This document shows, in pieces, positions 25,032-37,000 of a stretch of 64,000 nucleotides of DNA. The stretch's first letter is position 1; every line of letters begins with the position of its first letter. The notes below the pieces were generated by a model. The model made no database searches, was not told where the DNA came from, and saw only the letters and a list, made by a program, of their open reading frames with translations. The translations under genes and the position numbers were made by a program. The stretch comes from Diplosphaera chodatii (lineage: Eukaryota > Chlorophyta > Trebouxiophyceae > Prasiolales > Stichococcaceae), in assembly GCA_032358165.1 (NCBI GenBank), contig JAALGY010000061.1:1488001-1552000 (forward strand). The letters run 5' to 3'.

Positions 25032-28000
25032 TCATGCAGCCTGCCCTGTACTGCCGCTGTTGGCAGCGCTGCCCGCCTGCATGCCGGCCGCTGCAGTTGC
25101 TGCTCCGCCGCCGCTGCCACGACCGCCGCGGCTTGCCTCGGACTTCATGTTCTGCTGCTGCTGCTGCTGCTCCTGCGCCTCGAATTCGACGTGCTTGATG
25201 CCAAACTCCCCCAGGCTGGCCGGCAGCAGCGCCACCGCGGAATCCAATGGCAGCAGTGCCGTGCCGTCCCCTGCAGTGCAGCAACCATTGTGTGAGTGTA
25301 AGCTGTAGGGGATGCAGCCACCGACAACAGGCATGCCGTGGCACACCAACTATGCTGCTTAGCATGGGCGCCAGCAAGCTTGTCCCACAATGTTCGCGCC
25401 ATGAGGGCACTCGTGCCATCAGTACGGTCTGTCTTTGCGCAGGCGAGCAGCAGCGACCATTGTCGGTCACCAAGAACCAGCAGTCACGAGGTATATCCAG
25501 AAGTTAGCTCACCGCTGGTGGCGCCCTGGTGCAGCAGTGCAGAGTATGTGGGCTCCCCCTCCTACCATGGCAAGGCACCTTCTGGTTTCAAGCCGCGAAC
25601 CACATACAAGGCAGTCGTTACAATGCAGCATCATAGTGCGAAATTAGAGGAAGCAGAGACCGCAAGTTGAATATCATCTCTGCCACTCTGGTTGCACAAG
25701 TAACCGGCGGCAGCCATACCTCTTCTGCCAAGGCGTTGATGAGTGCCAAGATGTCTGGCAACGCAGGGAACGCCTGCATAATTGGTACACTGGTGTCAGA
25801 GACAACCCTAGCACAGTTGTACTGTCATCGTACATGTCCATGCGCATGTCCGCTGCGACATGCGCGCAGGTGCATCGCCGGCGGAGGCGGCACACCGCTC
25901 CGCATGCACCTGGATGTGCAGCGTGGCGGCCTGGAAGGGGTTCAGGCACCGCCGCCACACCGTGACCATGAACTGCACCAGGAAGCTGTGCTCGTCGCGC
26001 AGCGTGTCGCGCAGCTTGTCCTGCAGGGTGTAACAGTCCAGATTGGTACGTGGTGCGGGCAACAGAACCGTGACTATGCATGGAGCACTGAGCAGGGGGT
26101 GGAATGCGCCAGCATATTCGTCGTGGAGTCTGCACCGGACGGCACGGCTCATCGACCTGCGATGAGGATCTAGCGCCAGCAGGGGCATGGCAGCTGCGTG
26201 GTGAGCCCTCACCATGGTGGCCACGCTCTGCAGATACTCGGTGCCCACGGCGCGCTCCCCACCCGGCAGGCTCGCCTGTGGCGCCAGTTCCAGACTGTGA
26301 CCGAAGGAGGTGATGACCAGGTGAACACAAGTGACTCACGGTGCAGGTGGCATGTGGGTGCGGATGGTGCGGCTGCCGTGCTGCCACCCGTTGAGACATG
26401 GCAGCGGGTGGCTCGTGGCTCAGATGATCTGAGGTGGGGCCTGCACCTGAAGTGCGCCGGAGAGGCGCCTCCGCCGCGAGACGAGGACGCCCAGGTTTGT
26501 CAGGTACCTGCGCAGCAGAAATGGATGAAGTGACGGGTTGCCATCGTGGAAACTTGCAACAACTGCAGCACCTCTTGGCTAGCACACGAGCATTAGGCTT
26601 TATGTAGAACACTGGTCTGCTGCAGCAGCAGCCACTCACATGCGGCGCAGGCAGATCAGCACCGCCCGCTGGTCCGGCGTCAGGTTGACGGACTTGAGCA
26701 GCGCCCTCGCCTCGTCCGACGCCGGCGCGGCGGCGGCGTTGCTGTTGGCGCCGCCGCCGCTGCTGGCCTTCAGCTCGTCCGCCACCTGGTGCGGCATGTG
26801 CGCCAGGTTGAAGGAGTGGATGCGGTCCGGGTAGGTCAGCGCGATGCAGGCCTGCGTGTAACACAGCGTCACGAAGTCGGCACGACATGACTTGGCATGT
26901 GCAGTTCCCATTCCAGACCAAGCCTGGTGGTGCACAGGCCAAGATGTATGGGACTCGAAGAGCTGGAGCGATTAACATCGACGTGTGCACAGGTGCAAAG
27001 GGGCGCGCAGCTGGGGTGCAGCAGCATCAGGCCTCACCTTGATCTGTCCTGCCTCGAAAACCAGGCGTGCCTGCAGACATACAGAGTCACTCAGTGCTCG
27101 AACGCCACCTCGATCTGGAGTCAGCAGCCACTTGAACCCAGATGCAACAGCAGGCTAATGGCAGAATGGGCTCATGGGGGGTGGACAGGGGTTGACGTTG
27201 GATGGGTTCAGCGCACCAGTCGCTTGCCATCCGGTGACTCAGCGTCGCCATTGGCCCTGACCAGGCAGTCCGCGTATGTGTTGATGTACTCCTGCAGCAT
27301 GATCAATGCCTGGGGCACACTACTCGTGGTAAGGGGCACACTGTGCGATGGGTGGACACACGACACCATATAAAGGTATAGCAACCAGCTGCAGCCACCA
27401 GCGGGACGCCCGATACAGCAGCCTCCAAAGGTGCACTGGCAGAACCTGGCGCCCGGGCCCAAGGACGTGCAACAGCGCGCACCTTCCACAGCGCAGTGAA
27501 CTCCTGCATGGGCAGCTGCGCCACCTGCTCCCGGGTCATCCGCACCGGTGCCCCCGGCCGCACCTGCAGCAGCCGCCACACCACGGTTCAGTTGATAGTC
27601 TACGGAGGATATGCAGCATAGCTGGGTCCTTGACCCCTTGCCAAGGTCGCCAGCAACAGACCATAGCTTCTTGGCGCATGCAGACCGTCATCACTTCAGC
27701 AAAGACATTCAGCGTGTGGCGGTTGCTTTTGGCGGTATGGTTACTGTTGACAACTGCCGCAAAGGCGCAGGATGCTGCTGTGGCCAACCCCGCTTTCTGA
27801 GGCCTGCACACAAGCGTGTGACGCGGCGCACCGTGAAGGTGAGCTCGCCGGTCAGGTCGAGCGTCTCCTCCACCAGGCGCCGGGTGTGGGCGTCCAGCCA
27901 CCTGCAGTTGCAATGGCAGTTTTGAGTTTTCCACCCCCCGGCTTGCAATGCTGCCTCCTAAGCTCAAAGCTCAGCCGCAACTGCAGCAGGGTGCGGGCAT

Positions 28001-29530
28001 TGGGGGAGGCCGGATGCAGGAGCAAGCCTGACGTCGCTTGAGCACGTCATGACACCCACCAGGCGCTGCCCTCGTTCTCAATCAGCGCAGCGCCGCCCCC
28101 GTCCGCCTGTGCCTGCAACATCACAGGCGGCTGATTGCAACGCCGTTTGGTCCTGTATGATGCAGGGCGCCTTGCGCAATGTCTGGAATAACTATCCAAC
28201 TGACAGGCACAGAGGGAATGGCATGCCACAGTGCGCCGCAGGCCTGTCGGCTCATGTCACCTGCTGCATGGACAGAAAGCGCTCCAGCAGCGCATTCCGT
28301 GATGCCAGCGACTCCTGCACCCAGCATCAATACGTCAGCCACCTGCCCAAACACCCAGTTCACACGGCACGGTGTCCTGAAGCCATAGATGCAAGGTTGC
28401 AGTGAGGTGGAGGTGTACGAAAACTCCAACAGGCCAGGTGTCCGAGAGGGCTGCCCGAAAGAAGAACGTTTCGGGAGGCGACCCCACCTTTTCCACCTGC
28501 AGCTGCTGCAGCCTGGCCGCCAGCTCGGCGACGCGCTCCTCGCTCTCCGTCAGCTTGCTCTTCTGGCGCTCGCGGTAGCGCTTTTGCGCGGTGCGGTTCT
28601 TCTCCTTGAACTTTGTCACCTGCCGCCTGTCGTGCCCGTCGTGACCTGCCGCACGGTTCACCTGCATCCGGTGGAGGCTGGTGAGGGCGAGAACGGTTGT
28701 TCTGGAAGCTTGTGCCTGTCTTTTGCCACATCAACCTGATGCTGGAACCATGATGCTAGCAGGCGGTCCACCATATGAGGTGTTTGTCTGATGAGCTTCC
28801 CCAAAGACCACCGTCCTCTTGCATGATGATACAACAACGAACAACGCAAAGGTGTGGGGTATTGCGGGTGCCATACCTCGGAGGCGAATTCAACTGCGCC
28901 GTCACTGCCGCCGGACGAAGTCGGGTGGGGCGCCCCCGCAGCAGTGCCCGCGCCACCAGAGCTGCCGAAGCTGTCGGCGGCGCGCTGCAGCTGGCCGGCG
29001 CTGTGCTGGGGCTGCTGCACGCCAAGCACCGGCCGCTGCGCATGCGCAGGCACCGGGATTGCCGGGAAGCTGGGCCCCAGCGGCGAAGCTGACAATCCCC
29101 CTAAGGGCTGCGCTCCCAGCGGCTGCTCATAGCTTGGCAGGCCGTTGGCCTGCAGGTGCATGCCTTCCTTTGTCTGGCACCGTCATGATGTGCTGTTGCT
29201 TCACTGCAAGGTATTACTCAGTGCGCGGCGCTCGCGCGCAGAGGGGCATGGTACGATACTGCCCGTTACACACGCAATCGCGAGCGCGACTCCCACCTGA
29301 GCATATTGCAGGCCGTTTGGGGCCGGGGGCGGGTGCGGCGAAGCGGGGAACGCCGGCTGCGGGAGACCCGCGAAGAGGTCGTCCCCAAGCGGCAGGGAGC
29401 CCTGCCCCTGCAGCAGCTCGGCCGCAAAGCCGTCCAGGAACGGCTGCGAGCCGTCGTGCAGGGCGTCGAGAGCGGCTGTGTTGGTTCCCGGCCGTTGGAA
29501 GGGGCTGTTGTAGTATGGCTGCTGCTGCAT
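25032..29530 (-). CDS. bZIP transcription factor, cluster copy A
   Basis: About 600 residues in about 15 exons. Approximate exons: 29530-29297, 29149-28877, 28661-28488, 28314-28261, 28112-28060, 27904-27835, 27569-27484, 27311-27218, 27074-27041, 26851-26640, 26513-26454, 26278-26214, 26024-25921, 25774-25721, 25273-25032. The ATG at 29530 opens MQQQPYYNSPFQ. The basic region (KFKEKNRTAQKRYRERQK) and zipper (SKLTESEERVAELAARLQQL) lie in one exon; the basic region has canonical N-x7-R. Post-zipper blocks: ESLASRNALLERFL, WLDAHTRRLVEETLDLTGEL, EFTALWK, LQEYINTYADCLV, LTPDQRAVLICLRRM joined to YLTNLGVLVSRRRRLSGAL, and VTVWRRCLNPFQAATLHIQ. The C-terminal tail has a six-glutamine run and a Gly/Ala-rich end. 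It is the most divergent and best-formed family member. Confidence 0.82.
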
Positions 29531-30068
29531 CGCTGTAGTGCCCAGCAGCTTGCAATCCAGAAGCTGCCTTGGAGTTCAAGCCTCAGCCTCGTGATGCACT
29601 GCCACTTGCAACACTTACTTAGGCAAAGCTGGGTGGCTGATTGATGACTGGCTCACTCTTGGCATGTAGCTGCTCACAAGCTAGTGCGTCGTGCATATAT
29701 ATATCAGCGCAAAACACACAGCACACGCCACGGCTTGCTTGTATCCGGGGTTTGCGCGCAAAATGGCGAAAAATGAAACGGTCAGCGAGCACCGGGCTGC
29801 TCCGGGTGCGCATGCACTTGTTGGAGCGAAAGTCGTCATCATCGCCAGCTTGTCAGCATGGGTGGAAAGCGCGGGGCATCGAGCGAGTTGCCGCCAAAAG
29901 TTGTTGTGTGATAGAGGTATCGGCAAGTTATCGGCAACTCCCATTGCAAGATTGTCAGTCGCAGTCATCCAAACCGGCTGGATATTGCTGATGAACTTTT
30001 ACTGCTGTTCTCCTTGAAGTCTCCCGCCACCACCACCGCATGAAGCGGCAGCTGTGTTTCAGCCCATC
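29531..30068. other. Promoter region of bZIP A / 3' region of chorismate synthase
   Basis: About 0.54 kb between the two genes. It includes the TA-rich element at 29694-29705. No coding signal was seen. Confidence 0.4.
29694..29705 (-). promoter_or_regulatory. TATA-like element upstream of bZIP A
   Basis: A 12-base alternating T/A run (minus strand GATATATATATG) about 165 bases upstream of the bZIP A start codon, standing out in otherwise GC-rich DNA. It could be a TATA box or just a dinucleotide run. Confidence 0.35.
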
Positions 30069-30740
30069 TCATGCACTGCAGCACAAGTGTTTATCGTCAG
30101 AAGAGCAGCGCAGTGACATTCGGGCACCCTGCCTGCCAGAGAGTTGGCGGCTTCTGGCGGTGTAATCAGCTCTGCATCTGGCGGGTGCATGGTCTCACCT
30201 GACAAGATCGGCAACAGCTGCGGTGCCATTTGAGCTGCCCGGTGCCTGGTAGCCCAGGCGCAGCTGTGTGCCGACGCGCGCATCTGGGGACGGCCCCTCT
30301 CCGCGGGGCAGCACCTCGCACTGCGCCACGTGCTGCAGGCGAAGCAAACACGTGTCATGCCAAAGCCGGGTGTCAATACTCTACACGCCTCCGCAACCAG
30401 CATGAGCCTGTGCGCCGAACCCCCGCATACACGTCGCCACGAAGTTCTATGAGGCTCTGACTACGAGCAGGCGTGCAGTGCGCACGGTGCAACCAAAGCC
30501 TTCAATACAGGCTCATCCGCACAATGAGACGCTACTTATATGCCGCCCAGCTAAGCAAGCAAATGTATGTACATGCTTTCAGCGCACCATGAGGAGGTGG
30601 TCCGCCAGGACGAGCGCGACCATGGCCTCGACCATGGGCACGGCGCGCGGCACGACGCAGGGGTCGTGGCGGCCCTTGGCCCGCAGCGCCACGTCCTCCC
30701 CCGCCCGGCTCACCGTCTTCTGCTCCCGGCTGATGGTGGA

Positions 30741-30771
<31 letters not shown>

Positions 30772-32816
30772 TGCTCGCCGTTGGAGATGCCGCCTGCGGG
30801 CCCGAAATGAGTGCTGAAACAACATACCAGCGATTCCGGGCCACGGCTGGCGCTTCTGAGCACATTCAGGCCCTGCATGCTCATGGCCTCCCGCTGCAAA
30901 CTGGTGTCAGTCCGTCGCAGCAGCTCGACCCGGGCATGATGGGTCAGTGTGCCCACGCAAAGATGTTGCCCGTGCAGAAAGGGGCTGGAATGCGCACCCT
31001 GCACGCCGCCAGACCGGTTGGTCTTGGTGCGCACGCGGCCGTCGCGCATCTCGAACTCGTCGTTGTGCTCCAGCCCCGTCATCGCGGCGCCCGAGAAGCC
31101 GCTGCCGATCTCGAAGCCCTGCAGCAGGAGGCGCCATCACCATCCTGGCTTCCCTGGCGCATGCACCGCTACCAGGCATTCTGTCGCTTGCAGGAGGGTT
31201 TTCAGTGTCGCTGCGCCAAGATTGCCTGTCCTCCAGGTTGCTCAGCCTGCAGCGACGCTACCAGCGACGCGCCTTGGTGGCGGGCAGGCTCATGAGCGCC
31301 TTGGCCAGCTCCGCCTCCAGCTTGTCAAACACCGGGTAGCCGAGGCCCACCGGCGGCGCGCGTACCACGCACGTCACCTCCCCGCCGCACGAGTTGCCGC
31401 TCACCCGCACCTTGTCGATCGCTGCCCGGCAACGCAGACACCGTGAGGGTCACACACATGCGCAAGATGAAGCCATCTGGCATGCGATTTCTGACAGGCA
31501 AGCAGCATGCAGGCCGGACTCAGCGTCTCCAATTGTCATTCATCAGGGTGCCCTGATAACACAACAGGGCCACAACCATGCTCAACTGAGTAAACCGTGT
31601 GAGCTCACCATCATACATCTGCTGAGCTGCATCAATGTCTGGACACCTCACTGCATTTGACTCTACCTGCACATGGACATGACACCCATGTCCCACCCTG
31701 TCAGATGCGCAAGACGTGCTAGCCATTGGGCATGACGTGTTACAACTGGGCAAATGCCCTGGCAGCCGCACAGTAGATGATTGCACATGGCCACAGCTGG
31801 AAAAGGCGCACTAGGCACCTGCTCGAGAGTGAAACTGTCGTGGTCCACATTGCTGCCTACATCTAGCACCCTGTTCACATACGCCAGCACCTGCAGGCAA
31901 GGTGCAAGATTGAGGGTGACATTCCTGCTGCGTAGATGCTGGTCTGGGGCTGACATGTGCGCCGCCGCAGCTGCAGCTGATGGTAGCTTGAATGCGGGAG
32001 CTGCTTCTGCACACCAATGCTGGCGACAGGCAGCAACAGCACCGACCTCGATGCCAGGACAGAGCTGCGACAGCAGCTTTTTGGCAACCGCCCCGGCCGC
32101 CACCCGCCCAATCGTCTCCCGCGCTGAAGAGCGGCCGCCGCCCGCAACCGCACGGATGCCATACTTGAAGTCGTACGTCGCATCCGCATGGCTGGGCCTG
32201 TACGCCACCTCCATCTGCAGCCATGTGCTGAAGGTCTGCCAGTGGCCTCACTGCGGCTCTGCCACGAACAACAGCAGTGAGCTGTTGCTATGGCGAAGCG
32301 CTTCGTCACTCCAACCGACTGCCACCCAGCAGGGGCACGCGCTGCTGATGCCTTCATGCGCCGTGGGCAGCCCACCTGTGCGTAGTCCTTCGACTTCTGG
32401 TCTTTGTTGGGCACGCGGATCATGATGGGGCTGCCCAGCGTCCGCTGCGTGCCCTCATCGTACCCCGCCTCTATTGTGCACGTGTCTGCACGGCACACGG
32501 TGCTGCGGTCGACAGCCTTGCCCCTCTTGCAGCCATGCTGGCGGTAGGCACTTGGCTGCAAAGAGGCCACCCGACACACCATGGCTTGCAAGATGGTGGT
32601 GTCCTTGCAGGCAGCAGCACCTGTCTCTGAGCGGGGCGTGGTGATGCGGGACTGCCCGGGCCGCCGGCGGTCCAGCTCTGCCTGGATCTCCTCCGTGGTG
32701 ATGGCCATGTTGGACGGGCAGCCGTCGATGACGCAGCCGACGGACTTGCCATGCGACTCGCCCCAGGTGGTGACGCGGAACAGCGTGCCAAAGGTGCTGC
32801 CTGTGGCTCGCGTCAC
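30069..32816 (-). CDS. Chorismate synthase
   Basis: Final shikimate-pathway enzyme, converting EPSP to chorismate with reduced FMN, plastidial in algae. Exons in order: [20 protein letters not shown] with [11 protein letters not shown] (32816-32623); [20 protein letters not shown] (32488-32377); [20 protein letters not shown] with [20 protein letters not shown] (about 32217-32049); [13 protein letters not shown] (about 31892-31815); [19 protein letters not shown] (31666-31611); [20 protein letters not shown] (about 31425-31268); [20 protein letters not shown] joined in phase across an intron to [14 protein letters not shown] (about 31121-31004, 30798-30580), with [28 protein letters not shown] (about 30340-30196); and a two-codon final exon. 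The conserved histidines of GESHG and RPSHAD are present. The exon at 32816 follows an acceptor, so the start and plastid transit peptide lie further upstream and were not found. Confidence 0.93.
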
Positions 32817-34004
32817 CTGCCTGCAGGCCGCACGCAAGTGGACACTGATGTCAGCCTGATGTCACGGATGTGACATCCTTCTGCATGTCTACTGCATGGA
32901 TATCTTTTCGCCCAGCCCAGGCGATGGCAGGTGAGGCCATGTGGCGCACGCCAAGCAGACCCGGGTTAACCCGGGCAGGGTGCTGTGGAAGTACGATGAT
33001 GTCGACAGTGCGACTGACAATACCCTATGTTCAAGCGCGTAGCGTGGGCCAGCTCCCAACGCACCTGCTCTGACATCCTTGTGCCGGTGCTGACCGCCGG
33101 CTGTGCACCAGCGCCGGCAGTCTATTCAGCTGCAGCACTAACATGCTGTGCAGGTGCTGAAGACGCTATGCTGTCAACAACCTCGATGAGTGCTGTCTGT
33201 TGAATTGCTGTATCACAACCAACGGTGAGGCCACTCAAGAACGGATGCAGGTGTGCACGCTTGCAGAAAGGACACTGATGTGCAGCAGATGGCTGCGCAG
33301 CGTATATTGACTGATTGTGATCGTCGTTCAGCACGTCGCACGTAGTCCACGCGGACAACGGTTCATTGGCACCTTGAACTGTCGCTGATCAGCACATGAT
33401 CTGGCATGCACTCCCTGCAGCCACCCTGTAGCTGAAGCATGCCCTGCTTCCAGCCTGGTGCACCACCCTCTATGATAAGGGTTTCTGTAGCCTTCTTCTA
33501 CTGCAGCAACCGTTCATGGCCCTCATCTGACCACCTGAGCGGTGCGAGGTGCGTGCGATGCAGGGTCTCATCAACTGGCTGCCGATGGGTGGCCGTTACC
33601 CTATGCCACATGCGGCCCATGGGAGGCGCACATGCAAGGCAGGATCCAACAATCGCTAACCACCACACCTCTGGCCGAAGGCGAGCCAGTGACTGCTAGC
33701 AACAACGGTAGTCATTGGCTGCCGTATTGCTTGGAATAGGTGTCCTCAAGCGCTGCGCCTGCAACTCCCCGATCATATTTTGAGGCCAACAATGTTCTAT
33801 CAGGTACCGACGCAGCTGAGGCGGGTCCGTCTGGCAGCTGCCATCCGGACCAGCAGGTCGCTGAGTTCATGCGTGCAGCGGCTGCTTGCACGACAGCCAG
33901 CGAAGCTCATCGCCACTGCTCAGATTGCCATAGTGACGATGCCATGTCCCTTCAGGCAATCGGGTGTGCCCTCACAGCCGCCGCTGCAACTGTGTCTGTG
34001 CCGC
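32817..34004. other. Region between chorismate synthase and eRF3
   Basis: It should hold the missing first exon (transit peptide) and promoter of chorismate synthase and the eRF3 3' UTR. I looked on the minus strand for an ATG followed by a Ser/Arg/Ala-rich leader with a donor and found none I would defend. Confidence 0.4.
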
Positions 34005-37000
34005 TCAGCTCGTGGAGAAGGCGTTGTCGCCCACGTCCTTCTTGCCGGACGGCAGCTTGATGATCTTGCCGATGGCGATGGTGCGACCCTCGTCGCGCAG
34101 CGTGAAGCGGCCCTGCAGGATGTGCAATAACAACACCTCAGTACCAGCGAGTGTTCACAAGATGCTTTCACATCCATGGCATATCCCCTGCCTAACGGCA
34201 TGCTTGCGCATGGTCATCTGAACAAACGACTGGCAGCCCCCTCCTGTGTCAACCGCAGCCGTGAAAGCTCACCAGCTGCGGCACAGAGGAGAACAGCTCC
34301 ACACAGATGGGCTTCTCCACCGCCAGCCGCACCACCGCTGCCTTGTTGCTCTTTACGAACTTCACCTGCAGGGACAAGCATAACGCCTCTCATATTTGGT
34401 CGAGCTGATGTTGCTGATTGCAGAGGTTGCCGTAGTGGGCTTGCCGACCTTCATCCTTGCTTCGGTGGCAAAGACGGCAGCAACACGGGTTGAAGCTGTG
34501 CCCGCACCTTCTTCTTGGACTTGGTCTTGGGGTCCAGCTCGTAGCGCATCTCGGTGCATTCGCACTCCTCCACAACGCTGTGGATGTGCAGGATGCACTT
34601 GTAGCCCGCCGAGAAGATGGGCGTGTGCTCCAGCAGCTCCAGGATCTGCGCCAGCAGTGTGCAAGCTGAGAAGGCAGCGCTGAGTGGGCAGAGACGTCGA
34701 GCTTGATTCACCTCACACAGCCTGCACAAATCCATGCTGCAGTGTGATGCGGCATCACGGAAGGCCCAAGCACCCCAGCAGCTGCGGCGTCACTGCTGTG
34801 TAGAAGGCGACGATGCTGAACCCTTTGCTGTTATCAGCAGGCCGCACAACCACACCCAGCTGCTTACCCAGCCGAACAGCCATGCATGCTCTTGACCATG
34901 CAATGCACACCTGCAGCTGTGCCTCGAAGTAGGTGACGACCGGCACGACGACGTGCGGGTCGCACACCACGAAGCCCGGCTGCACGTCGTCCTCGTCGAT
35001 GCCCGTGAGCCGCAGCCGCAGGTTCTCGCCGCCCTTGGCCGCGCCCACCTCCGTCTCGTCGCAGTAGATGGTCTGCACCTGCACCTTGGTCCTGCAGCCG
35101 CAAGGCATCCCGAGTCACTTTGTGCCAGCGTGGTCGCAGGGCGACCAGACGGTGCACCAGCTTCCTCTGCTGCGTGTGGCAGGCAGTCGGCGAGACGCGC
35201 ACGTGCATGTCAGCAGGGGTGCGCATGGCCGCGATGGCGTGCAGCGTGCCCACCTGTTGGGCATGAGCAGCAGGGTGTCGCCCTTGCGCACCGCGCCCGA
35301 CTCCGACTTGCCCATGACCACGGTGCCCAGGTCCTTGAACTTGTCGATGACGGCCATGCGGAAGGGGGCCAGCGGGTCCCGCGGCGGCACCTCCGTCGCA
35401 TCCAGCTGCTCGAACAGCGTGGGCCCCGTGTACCAGGGGCTGCGCAGCAGGGCGGCCGACATCAGCCCGCTGTGGGAAACAACATCACACAGCCAGAGCA
35501 TGCCTGCTACAGCTGGCACTTGCTGCAATGCCTGTCGGGGCAGGTTGCAACGGCGCTGCTCCTGTCAAGACGATGCCGATGAATGGTACACCATTGCTAG
35601 CACAGCCATACCAGGGGAATCCTGGTGCATGTGCTGCTGCTCGTGTGACAGTCAGATCAGCACTGCGCTGCACGAGCCCGCACCAGATCTTCTTGTGGTC
35701 CACAGGGTTCTTGATGTTGTCGCCGTACAGCCCCGAGATAGGCACATATGCAATGTCCTTCTTCGGGTGGTAGCCGCACGACTTCAGGAAGAGCGTCAGC
35801 TTCTCCTGCAGACGAGACAGTCGATGTGACGTATCTATGGACAACAGGCAGCCTCGGAGGCAGTACGATGTGTAAGTGGTGCGCTGCAGTGATATACAAG
35901 GCTGCGCCGCCACTCACTGACTTGCAGCGTTCATCCAAAAGTCAATCCTCATTCGGGTGCAAAGGTCACAACCTCAGCAATGACTGATGGACCAGAAAAT
36001 TACTGCCAGTCCGCTGCCCTCTGAGCAGACATGCAGCTGGGCCGCACCTGGATCTCCTTGAAGCGCGCCTCGCTCCACTCGCCGTCGGGCCCCGCGATGG
36101 ACGGCTCGTCCATCTTGTTGACGGCGACGATGATCTTCGTCACGCCCAGCGTCTTTGCGAGCTGCGCGTGCTCCCGCGTCTGGCCGCCCCGCTCAAAGCC
36201 TGCCTCGAATTCGGCCTGCATGACACGCCCATGCACTTCTTGTTGCGCGAGAAAGACTTTCACAGCTATGTGTTAATCACACGCAGATGTTGAGGGAGGA
36301 AAATGAAGGAGATGCAGCTGCCGTGCGATATCATGCATCGTACAGTAGAACCGCATGACTGCGGCATGCCAAGCAGGGGCGGGAGCATCTCAGCGTCTGA
36401 CAGCATAGCCGCTTCACGGTGTCCACTGATTGATCGGCTTTGCACTCTGCAGATGCGCATGCTGCTGGTGGGCACCTTCCGGGCTGAGATGACCAGCACG
36501 CCGACGTCTGCCAGCGCGGCGCCGCCAATCATGTTGGGCACGTAGTTCTTGTGCCCCGGCGCATCCAGGATGGTGTACCGCTTCGTCTCCGTCTCGAAAA
36601 GCGCACGCCCAACCTGATGGACGACACCAGCTGTCGTGCAACGATGAGTTCGTGCAATGAGTGCCTTGCATACAGTCTCAGCAACCTGGTGAGCCACTCT
36701 TCCTCTTTTTCATGCCGTCAACAGTGTGTAAGACGGCAGCAGCAAGAGGGTTCGGCCGGCTCAGCAGGTCTGGCACTGGCTGACCACGTGCCTGTTTGCG
36801 GTGGTTCACAGGCGCACCTCGACAGTCTTCCCCTTTGCGCGCTCCTCCTCGTTAGTATCCATGATGTACGCCATGTACCAAGACTCACGGTTCTTCTCCT
36901 TTGCCTCCCTGCGAGGGGGAAACTCCATGTTGAGGTATCCTGCAAGGGCCTTTTGGCCCAGAGCATGAAGTACCTGGAAAGCATGGCGTCCAAGCATGCT

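Larger units (their letters stand above)
8864..29530 (-). other. Cluster of four paralogous bZIP genes (D, C, B, A)
   Basis: Four minus-strand genes share the same order of exons and motifs: N-terminal disordered exons, a basic region ending around RYRE, a 24-residue zipper exon in C, D and B (fused with the basic exon in A), an (E)S-x-A-x-RN-x-LLE exon, a WLD-x-x-T exon, an exon with a helical W/Y motif, an R(R/K)(L/M)Y-x-x-NL exon, and a VWR(Q/R)-x-L-x-P-x-Q-(S/A)-A terminal block. C and D are recent duplicates; one exon (10113-10226 versus 14654-14767) has only three differences in about 114 bases while the introns have diverged. An unrelated secreted-protein gene (17847-20072) sits between C and B on the same strand. 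Confidence 0.8.

Noticed and set aside
25674..26990. Minus-strand open frame of 438 codons
   Set aside because: It reads straight through several exon-intron boundaries of bZIP copy A in a different frame from the conserved blocks; the real exons are in other frames.
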